This document shows, piece by piece, positions 1-6,142 of a stretch of DNA of 15,828 nucleotides. The position numbers and the translations under genes were made by a program. The DNA comes from Pseudomonadota bacterium (GTDB lineage: Bacteria > Desulfobacterota > Desulfobacteria > Desulfobacterales > Desulfobacteraceae): the NCBI GenBank assembly GCA_018816605.1, contig JAHIVS010000022.1, positions 1-15,828 on the forward strand, in the 5' to 3' direction. The notes beneath the pieces were generated by a model. The model saw only the letters and a list, made by a program, of their open reading frames with translations. It had not been told where the DNA came from and made no database searches. The number at the start of each line of letters is the position of its first letter. The stretch's first letter is position 1.

Positions 1-1667
1 GATTATTATTAGCGGTGGTGCTTTCCGTGGTGGTCCTTGTGGGCTATCAGTACTTTTTTACCGCACCGCCGGAACTTAATAATCCGTCCCAGGAAGTCCA
101 GAACAATCAAGTGGGACAGGCAAATGCCCCGACAAACGCTCCCAATGTTTCAGATTATGCAGCAGGGACCGCAGTCCAGCATCCGGCAGGTCAGAACAAT
201 CCGTCGATGCCTGCAGTGAAAGAGTATCGGACCATATCCGTGTCCACCCCGTTGTATGAGATTGCCATATCCGAGCATCTGGCGACCGTCAGAAGTTTTG
301 AACTTAAAGGATATAAGGAGACGAACCAGAAAAACTCCCCTTTAAAACAATTGGTTCCCCCGCAACTTGTGAACGGAACCCTTTCCTTTGACATGGAAGG
401 CGGCAGTATCCAGGGCCTGGACAACGCCGTTTATGCAGCCGGCACCGACACGGCCGCGGTCAGCCTGTCCCAGGGAGAAAAAACCATTGCTTTTTCATGG
501 ATGGGCCCCCAGGGAATTTCCGTTAAGAAAATTTTCACCTTCCGGGCAGATTCCTTTCTGATAGATTGCAATATCATTGTCCAGAACGGGTCCAATATGC
601 CCCTAAACGATGCCATTGTTATCTCCATGCCCGGATTTTATGACGAAGCGGTGAGAAAGCAATCGCGTTTTGCCTATCAGGGGCCTATGACCTATCTCAA
701 CGGCACCTACCAAGAGATAGACCCGGATGATATCGAAGACCAGGATACCTTTAGCGGTAAAGTTGACTGGGCCGGCTACACAAGCCAGTATTTCATGACC
801 GCGGTGATGCCCAAGGTTGCCACGGAAGCCCGTCTCAAACTATCCTATACCAATGATATTGCCACCAACCGGCTTGTCCAGAAAATGGACCGCCTGGACC
901 CCGGGAAACAGGGACAATACGACTATGCCTATTATATGGGTCCCAAAAGCCATAAAATTTTAGGCCAATACGAGAACAGTCTCAAAAAAGCCATCAACTT
1001 CGGCTGGTTTGACATCATTGCCAAACCCCTGCTGATCACGATGAATACGATTCACGACTTCATTCCCAACTATGGTATTGCCATCATTTTGCTGACCATT
1101 CTCATCAAGCTGATTTTCTGGCCCCTTGGCACCAAAAGCTATAAATCCATGAATGAGATGAAAAAAGTTCAGCCCCTGATGATGGAGTTGAGAGAAAAAT
1201 ACAAAAATGACAAAACGCGGATGAACCAGGAAATAATGGGGTTGTACAAAACCTATAAGGTTAATCCTGCTTCGGGTTGTCTGCCCCTTCTGGTCCAGAT
1301 GCCCATTTTCTTTGCCCTTTACCGTATGCTTTACCAGGCCATTGAACTTCGCCATGCACCCTTTATCGGGTGGATTTCCGACCTGTCGGCACCGGACCGG
1401 CTCTTTAATTTTAATTTTTCCATACCCATGATGGATTCACCCCACGGTATTCCCGTACTCACACTTCTCATGGGCGCCTCCTTCCTGCTCCAGCAAAAAA
1501 TGACGCCCACGGCTGGGGACCCCATGCAGGCAAAGATGATGATGCTAATGCCCATATTCATGACTGTGTTGTTTATCAACTTCCCGGCCGGACTGGTCTT
1601 GTACATGTTTGTTAACAATATTATTTCAATGGGTCAGCAGTATTATACCCAGAAGAAATTTTCCTAA
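1..1667 (+). CDS. yidC: Membrane protein insertase YidC (5' partial)
   Basis: YidC inserts and folds inner-membrane proteins, alone or with SecYEG. The reading frame is open from base 3 (Leu-Leu-Leu-Ala before the GTG at 15), which matches the usual YidC N-terminus, so the real start lies a few codons upstream of the window and the GTG at 15 is internal. An N-terminal anchor helix is followed by a large periplasmic P1 domain (about bases 190-990) and then by the conserved 60KD_IMP core: a helix with ILIKLIFWPL, the cytoplasmic charged hairpin (KSYKSM to KVNP), GCLPLLVQMPIFFALY, and a C-terminal helix with FPAGLVLY. The hydrophilic-groove position that is Arg in E. coli (VRGIMYPL) is Lys here (codon 1107-1109). 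The stop is 15 bases before jag, whose ribosome site AGGAGG lies in the gap. Family assignment is secure. Confidence 0.97.
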   Translation, partial: LLLAVVLSVVVLVGYQYFFTAPPELNNPSQEVQNNQVGQANAPTNAPNVSDYAAGTAVQHPAGQNNPSMPAVKEYRTISVSTPLYEIAISEHLATVRSFELKGYKETNQKNSPLKQLVPPQLVNGTLSFDMEGGSIQGLDNAVYAAGTDTAAVSLSQGEKTIAFSWMGPQGISVKKIFTFRADSFLIDCNIIVQNGSNMPLNDAIVISMPGFYDEAVRKQSRFAYQGPMTYLNGTYQEIDPDDIEDQDTFSGKVDWAGYTSQYFMTAVMPKVATEARLKLSYTNDIATNRLVQKMDRLDPGKQGQYDYAYYMGPKSHKILGQYENSLKKAINFGWFDIIAKPLLITMNTIHDFIPNYGIAIILLTILIKLIFWPLGTKSYKSMNEMKKVQPLMMELREKYKNDKTRMNQEIMGLYKTYKVNPASGCLPLLVQMPIFFALYRMLYQAIELRHAPFIGWISDLSAPDRLFNFNFSIPMMDSPHGIPVLTLLMGASFLLQQKMTPTAGDPMQAKMMMLMPIFMTVLFINFPAGLVLYMFVNNIISMGQQYYTQKKFS

Positions 1668-1681
1668 CACCAGGAGGTCAT

Positions 1682-2656
1682 ATGAAAAAAACCCAGGAAT
1701 TTGCTGGAAAAGACGTAGATGCGGCTGTAAAAAATGCCTGTTCAGCATTGGGTGTTTCCAAAGGAAAACTGAATTATAAAATCCTTTCAACCGGCGCCTC
1801 CGGAATTTTCGGAATTGTGGGCCGAAGGGATGCCAAAATAATGGTCACACTTCCGGAATCAGATAATAGCAAAACATCTGCCGAAGAACTGGAAGGGATC
1901 AGATCCATTGTGGATGAAGCCTTTGGAGAAGAGACCCGACTGGAACCGGCTCCGGAGACCCTTAAAAAACCGCCACACAAGATGGCCGATAAACGCCCGG
2001 AAGGCCCGACACCCGCTCAGGAGCCTGATTTTGATGAGGACCAGGACTTTGATGAGGACCAGGACTTTGATGAGGACCAGGTGACAAGCGATGCAGAGGA
2101 CGACCCTAGCAATGGGAAATGGGAAATCTCGGCCCCGGATGCCCCCCCCCCGGTGGATGTGACCCAGGAGTCCATTGATATCGGGAAAGAAGCATTACAG
2201 AAAATGGCAAACCTGATCACCGATGATGCCACGGTTGAGGCCGAGACCCATGAGGATCGCCTCACCCTGAAGATCATTGGCGGCAATTCCGGTATCCTCA
2301 TTGGCCGCAAGGGACAGACCCTGGATGCCATGCAGTTTCTGACCGATAAAATTATCAATCGAAAGAGTGAAGCACGGGTCCGGGTAAAGGTGGACATAGA
2401 AGGGTATATGGAAACCCGGAAAACCAATCTCAAACATTTGGCCTATAAAATGGCGGAAAAAGCCAAAAAAACAGGCCGCCCAACCACCATAAACCAGATG
2501 AGCGCCCAGGACCGGCGCATTGTTCACCTTGCCCTCAAGGATGATGCCCAGGTCAGAACCCAGAGCATGGGGGACGGCTATTATCGCCGCCTGGTGATCT
2601 TCCCCAAAAAAAAGAACTCGTTTAGGGGAAAACGACGGCTTAGAAAACAAATATAA
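1682..2656 (+). CDS. jag: Jag/KhpB RNA-binding protein (Jag_N-KH-R3H)
   Basis: Probable cytoplasmic RNA-binding protein of the Jag/KhpB/EloR family, which is usually encoded directly after yidC. The Jag_N domain is at residues 1-57. An acidic, low-complexity linker follows (about 60-160) and contains three copies of DFDEDQ (116-133) and a Pro run (155-157). The KH domain is at about 170-243, with the GXXG loop as GRKG (208-211). The R3H domain is at about 250-308, with the R-x3-H pair R278/H282 and a basic tail. The 324-residue length exceeds many family members because of the linker. The ATG at 1682 is preceded by AGGAGG at 1672-1677. Its TAA shares one base with the mnmE ATG, so translational coupling is likely. 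A run of ten C residues (2142-2151) lies inside the gene. Confidence 0.94.
   Translation: MKKTQEFAGKDVDAAVKNACSALGVSKGKLNYKILSTGASGIFGIVGRRDAKIMVTLPESDNSKTSAEELEGIRSIVDEAFGEETRLEPAPETLKKPPHKMADKRPEGPTPAQEPDFDEDQDFDEDQDFDEDQVTSDAEDDPSNGKWEISAPDAPPPVDVTQESIDIGKEALQKMANLITDDATVEAETHEDRLTLKIIGGNSGILIGRKGQTLDAMQFLTDKIINRKSEARVRVKVDIEGYMETRKTNLKHLAYKMAEKAKKTGRPTTINQMSAQDRRIVHLALKDDAQVRTQSMGDGYYRRLVIFPKKKNSFRGKRRLRKQI
2027..2080 (+). repeat. Three in-frame 18-bp tandem repeats in jag
   Basis: Three contiguous 18-bp units start at 2027, 2045 and 2063. The last two are identical and the first differs by one base (GAT for GAC). Each encodes DFDEDQ, so gain or loss of a unit would change linker length without altering the frame. 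Such arrays are prone to replication slippage. Confidence 0.95.
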
Positions 2657-4056
2657 TGAATGATACAATTGCCGCAATAGCAACCCCCTATGGAAGTGGC
2701 GGTATTGGTGTCATACGGATTTCCGGCCCCCAGGCTTTCGAGATTGCGGCCTCACTTTTTTCAACGACCCGGCAGCCCGGGGGCCCCCCCCACCATCTGA
2801 TCTCCCATAGGGTAGTCCACGGATTCATCATGGACCGGTCAGACCCGGACAATGCACAGGTCATAGACGAAGTATTGCTGGTTCCCATGCAGGCGCCCCG
2901 TTCGTACACAGCCGAAGATGTGGTCGAAATCCAGGCACATTCGGGAACCATTGTGCTCAAAACCATATTGGAGCTGGCCATTTCCCGGGGTGCCAGGCTA
3001 TCGGAACCCGGCGAGTTTACCAAGCGGGCCTTTCTGAACCAGCGCATTGACTTGACACAGGCAGAGGCCGTTGCCGACATCATCAACGCCAGGTCCGCCA
3101 GCGCCTTAAAATTTGCCTGTTCCCAGAATCTTGGGGAACTCAAGCGCAAAATCGGGCAATTACGGGCTCCGTTGATTCACTTTTTAGCCCGTCTGGAAGC
3201 ATCCATTGATTTTCCCGATGAAGTGGAGCCCTTTGAGATTTCCCCATCTGAAGCAGACCAGCTGGAGCAGGTCATGGAAAAATGCCGTGGCTTTATCCAG
3301 CAGCACGACGATGCCTGCTTTCTTAAAGAAGGTATCCGGGTGGCCATCTGTGGCAAACCCAATGTGGGCAAATCAAGTCTGATGAACCGACTTCTCGAAC
3401 AGGACAAATCCATTATTACAGCAGTACCCGGGACCACAAGGGATCCCATTGTAGAAGGCTTAAACATTAACGGCATCCCTTTTGTCATCATTGATACGGC
3501 AGGTATTCACGAGACAGACGACCTGGTCGAAATCATCGGAATTGAAAAGGCAAAAGACCATATCACTGCTGCGGATCTGATTCTTCTCATGAAAGAACCG
3601 GGGTCTGTTTTTTCCGAAAGGGAATTTCAACGCATGATTCCCCTGGGAAAAAACGTGATCCTGGTGATCAACAAAATGGACCTGGCCCGTAAAAACACAA
3701 AGGAGATGGAATTGCCGCAATTGACACAGGCCTATGCCAACATACCGGTGGTTCAAATATCCGCCCTGATGAACCAGGGCATTAAAGACCTAAAAGAAAA
3801 AATTGTGGATGTTTGCATCCGGGATCTTACCATGGAACCCTCTGCTGTCATCCCCAACCTGCGGCACAAAAAAGCTTTGGAACTCACCCTCTCCTCCCTT
3901 GAATCTGTTAAAACGGGCCTTGCCCGGGGACAGGAAGAAGAAACTTTGGCACTAGATATTAAAAATAGTATTGATTGTCTTGGAACAATCACCGGGGAAA
4001 CGGCCTCTATAGATATATTGGATACTATTTTTAGTAATTTTTGCATTGGAAAATAA
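2656..4056 (+). CDS. mnmE: tRNA uridine-5-carboxymethylaminomethyl GTPase MnmE
   Basis: MnmE (TrmE) acts with MnmG to modify the wobble uridine U34 of several tRNAs, using methylenetetrahydrofolate and GTP hydrolysis. All parts are visible. The N-terminal folate-binding/dimerisation domain opens with DTIAAIATPYGSGGIGVIRISG. A helical domain is interrupted by a Ras-like G domain with G1 GKPNVGKSS (233-241), G2 GTTRD (259-263), G3 DTAG (280-283) and G4 NKMD (339-342). The C-terminus is FCIGK (462-466), carrying the catalytic Cys of the family. Length 466 is typical. The ATG overlaps the jag stop by one base. The gene is intact, and its place after yidC-jag is the classical arrangement. Confidence 0.98.
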   Translation: MNDTIAAIATPYGSGGIGVIRISGPQAFEIAASLFSTTRQPGGPPHHLISHRVVHGFIMDRSDPDNAQVIDEVLLVPMQAPRSYTAEDVVEIQAHSGTIVLKTILELAISRGARLSEPGEFTKRAFLNQRIDLTQAEAVADIINARSASALKFACSQNLGELKRKIGQLRAPLIHFLARLEASIDFPDEVEPFEISPSEADQLEQVMEKCRGFIQQHDDACFLKEGIRVAICGKPNVGKSSLMNRLLEQDKSIITAVPGTTRDPIVEGLNINGIPFVIIDTAGIHETDDLVEIIGIEKAKDHITAADLILLMKEPGSVFSEREFQRMIPLGKNVILVINKMDLARKNTKEMELPQLTQAYANIPVVQISALMNQGIKDLKEKIVDVCIRDLTMEPSAVIPNLRHKKALELTLSSLESVKTGLARGQEEETLALDIKNSIDCLGTITGETASIDILDTIFSNFCIGK

Positions 4057-4067
4057 AGGAAAACCCC

Positions 4068-4718
4068 ATGAATTTAAAACCACATTTTGTAAAATATGAG
4101 GCCCTGGTCCACATGGTGGACGGTATTTTTGAGCGGGTCAAAAATGAATTTCCCAAGGAAGTGTTCTGCCGGGAAAAATGCAGTGACTGCTGCTATGCGA
4201 TCTTTGATTTAACCCTGATTGAGGCCCTGTATTTAAACAATAAATTTCTGGAAACCTTTTCAGGAAAACCCAAAAACGATCTGATTGAAATTGCTGATAA
4301 AACAGACCGGGCGCTTGTGAAATTAAAAAGGGAGGCGTTTAAGAAGGTTCAAAATGGCACAGACCAATTGGAGGTTGTGGGCACAATGTCCCAGGAAAGG
4401 GTTCGCTGTCCCCTTTTGGGCGAGAATAATTTATGCGTAATGTATGACCACCGCCCCATCACCTGCAGGGTGTACGGAATCCCCACATCCACGGCCGGTG
4501 TCAGCCATATTTGCGGCCGGACCAATTTTGTCCAGGGACAGCCTTACCCCACCTTGAATATGGATAAAATATATACCCAGCTCCAGCTCCTGTCTGCAGA
4601 GCTTATCAGAGACATCAACTCCGAACAGATCAAAATGCATGAAATGCTGATCCCGGTTTCAACTGCCATGATCAACGATTTTAATGAAAAATACCTTGGA
4701 GTCAGAAAAAATGGATAA
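4068..4718 (+). CDS. YkgJ-family Cys-cluster protein
   Basis: A 216-residue soluble protein of the YkgJ/UPF0153 type (Zn- or Fe-chelating Cys-cluster domain). The Cys pattern is C34-x3-C38-x2-C41-C42, then C114 (RCPLL), C123 (LCVMY), C133 in RPITCRVYG, and C149. The CxxxCxxCC plus RPxxCRxYG signature is diagnostic of the family, whose biochemical role is not settled. The ATG at 4068 is chosen because AAAGGA (4055-4060) sits 7 bases upstream; the in-frame TTG at 4041 would lie inside mnmE and lacks a ribosome site. The gene is 11 bases after mnmE, and its end overlaps the next gene by 8 bases, so it belongs to the housekeeping transcription unit. No signal peptide or membrane segment is seen. 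Confidence 0.88.
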   Translation: MNLKPHFVKYEALVHMVDGIFERVKNEFPKEVFCREKCSDCCYAIFDLTLIEALYLNNKFLETFSGKPKNDLIEIADKTDRALVKLKREAFKKVQNGTDQLEVVGTMSQERVRCPLLGENNLCVMYDHRPITCRVYGIPTSTAGVSHICGRTNFVQGQPYPTLNMDKIYTQLQLLSAELIRDINSEQIKMHEMLIPVSTAMINDFNEKYLGVRKNG

Positions 4719-5064
4719 TTTTACCCCCAAAGAAATTGAAGAAAAAAAGAAAGCCATCTTCGATGCCATGGGCAAAAGAGGACGAGGCCAGATTCTCAAA
4801 AAAGGGTATGAAGAATGGAATCCGTTTGCCGAACCCAAAGACCCCATTGATATCCGGAAAGACAAGACCAAGAGAACCACCCAGGTATTGATCCGCGAGT
4901 TTTTATCCCAGGTGGACTCTGATGAATACAGCAACGCCCTTGCCCAGGGAGCCCTTGAAATGTGTCTGGGGATCATCAATGAAGATGAAAAAATCAGGGG
5001 AATGTTCGAGTTTGCCTGCTGGTATGAAGACCTGCTGAAAAAAGAAGGACATGATTCCATTTAA
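4711..5064 (+). CDS. Conserved-looking small acidic/charged protein, function unknown
   Basis: Not a family I recognise. The predicted product has 117 residues, is highly charged and helical, and has no membrane segment or signal peptide. A Lys/Glu-rich N-terminus (EIEEKKKAIFDAMGKRGRGQ) is followed by WNPFAEPKDPIDIR and a C-terminal helical half (GALEMCLGII to FACWYEDLLKKEG). The ATG at 4711 is preferred, with GGAG at 4698-4701; an upstream in-frame ATG at 4684 has a poorer context. It overlaps the YkgJ gene by 8 bases and the methyltransferase gene by 14 bases, which argues strongly for real translation and possibly for co-function with one of these neighbours. Confidence 0.8.
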   Translation: MDNFTPKEIEEKKKAIFDAMGKRGRGQILKKGYEEWNPFAEPKDPIDIRKDKTKRTTQVLIREFLSQVDSDEYSNALAQGALEMCLGIINEDEKIRGMFEFACWYEDLLKKEGHDSI

Positions 5065-5863
5065 CAGAGATGTTGTTCTTGACCTTCTATACAAATCGGA
5101 AGTAAGGCTTACAGCAAGGGCCTATATAGATCAAATTGCCCTGCGGCTGTCCATTCCCCTTTCCCAGGCAAAAATTATTCTCAGATCCCTTGTGGACGAT
5201 GAAGAATTGTCCTATCAGGATCTATACGGCACCACCTATATGACCCAAAATTTCTTAAAACCCATCCGGGTCACCGATCATTTTTTCCTCAGGCCATCGG
5301 GAAGAAAAAGCCAGGCCGGGCCCTATGATGTGGATATTCTCATTGACCCGGGAATTTCATTTGGGTCGGGTCACCACCCCACCACCCGCCTCTGCCTTGC
5401 GGCCATTGATTTTATCTATTTTACACTGCCTAGAATCAAATGCAACGGACTTCTGGCAGGAGCGGATATCGGCACAGGATCAGGGGTCCTGGCCATTGCC
5501 CTTTGTCTTGCCGGGTTTGGAACCTGCACCGCCTGGGACATCGATCCCAATGCCGTGAGTGAAGCCAGAACAAATGTGGCTGCCAACCATCTTTCCCACC
5601 GGATTTCCGTCATTGAAGATTATATGCCGGTATGCGTGGCAAGGTTCTCCGTCATCTGTGCCAATTTAAGATTTCCCAGCCTTAAAGACTTGTCCGGTCT
5701 TATTCGGACAAGTCTTTGTCCTGGGGGCATCATCATTGTGTCCGGGATCCGGCAATGGGAGCGGGACGACCTGATATCCCACTACACAAAAGCTGGGTTC
5801 GCCCTGGTCTGGCAGAGGGATGAAAAAAACTGGTCCGGACTGATTATGAAGCATCAGTCCTAA
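5051..5863 (+). CDS. PrmA-like SAM-dependent methyltransferase with atypical N-terminus
   Basis: A class I SAM methyltransferase most like PrmA, the ribosomal protein L11 methyltransferase. The catalytic half carries the PrmA-type motif DPGISFGSGHHPTT (99-112; canonical form DPGxAFGTGxHPTT), SAM motif I ADIGTGSGVLAIA (from 138), the acidic loop WDIDP (162-166) and a motif IV-like ICANL. The N-terminal ~80 residues differ from the usual PrmA substrate-binding domain; LTARAYIDQIALRLS followed by a strand pair around YGTTYM reads more like a winged-helix fold. The substrate could therefore be L11 or another protein. Length 270 is slightly short for PrmA (about 290-300). The ATG overlaps the upstream gene by 14 bases, and the operon probably ends here. 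Methyltransferase is secure; PrmA function is only probable. Confidence 0.85.
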   Translation: MIPFNRDVVLDLLYKSEVRLTARAYIDQIALRLSIPLSQAKIILRSLVDDEELSYQDLYGTTYMTQNFLKPIRVTDHFFLRPSGRKSQAGPYDVDILIDPGISFGSGHHPTTRLCLAAIDFIYFTLPRIKCNGLLAGADIGTGSGVLAIALCLAGFGTCTAWDIDPNAVSEARTNVAANHLSHRISVIEDYMPVCVARFSVICANLRFPSLKDLSGLIRTSLCPGGIIIVSGIRQWERDDLISHYTKAGFALVWQRDEKNWSGLIMKHQS

Positions 5864-5882
5864 AAAACATATGGTGGCGCAC

Positions 5883-5911
5883 TTGCCTGGATAGCCAGTT
5901 TAGGCTATAAT
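5883..5911 (+). promoter_or_regulatory. Sigma-70-like promoter for the small membrane protein
   Basis: TTGCCT (5883-5888) and a perfect TATAAT (5906-5911) are separated by exactly 17 bases. The predicted start near 5918 would give a leader of about 27 bases, with a purine-rich ribosome site (AAGGG, about 5931-5935) before the ATG at 5945. The spacer contains the hairpin of the overlapping terminator-like element. Confidence 0.55.
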
Positions 5912-5917
5912 TTTTTT
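5891..5917 (+). terminator. Probable rho-independent terminator after the housekeeping run
   Basis: A 6-bp stem (ATAGCC 5891-5896, GGCTAT 5903-5908) with a 6-base loop is followed by AA and seven T residues (5911-5917), 27 bases after the methyltransferase stop. The stem is short, and it overlaps a promoter-like element, so it could instead act as an operator. Confidence 0.55.
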
Positions 5918-5944
5918 AGTTTCCAAACCATAAGGGTGCCTGCC

Positions 5945-6055
5945 ATGCGTCTTTTATTAAAAACAACGGGTTTGGGGTTGCTCACCATCCTGGTCGGAAT
6001 CTGTCTATCGGGTGCCATGTATTTCTGGACAGGCAGAACAACAGGCCAGGCGTGA
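5945..6055 (+). CDS. Small single-pass membrane protein (36 aa), possibly frameshifted
   Basis: ATG-initiated 36-codon frame starting MRLLLKTTG, with a hydrophobic stretch GLGLLTILVGICLSGAMYFW (residues 9-28) that would form one membrane helix with a basic N-terminal flank. It ends at TGA 6053-6055. A promoter-like element and a ribosome site lie just upstream. From about 6027 the +1 frame stays open to TAA 6117-6119 and reads as a charged tail (start AEQQARRESQG, end LDKKYLPD). A one-base shift near 6029 would thus join the helix to this tail in a ~57-residue protein. The gene may therefore be frameshifted in this strain, be affected by a base error, or genuinely be 36 residues. No family was recognised. 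Confidence 0.5.
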   Translation: MRLLLKTTGLGLLTILVGICLSGAMYFWTGRTTGQA

Positions 6056-6142
6056 GTCACAAGGCCCCCGGATCCATGAAGCGCTTAAACCTCTTGACAA
6101 AAAATATCTTCCCGATTAACGATACCCCCATGGGAATACACT

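Noticed and set aside
6094..6099. TTGACA as a -35 box for cheA
   Set aside because: No acceptable -10 box lies 16-18 bases downstream (TAACGA at 6117), and the hexamer falls within the putative second-frame tail of the small gene.
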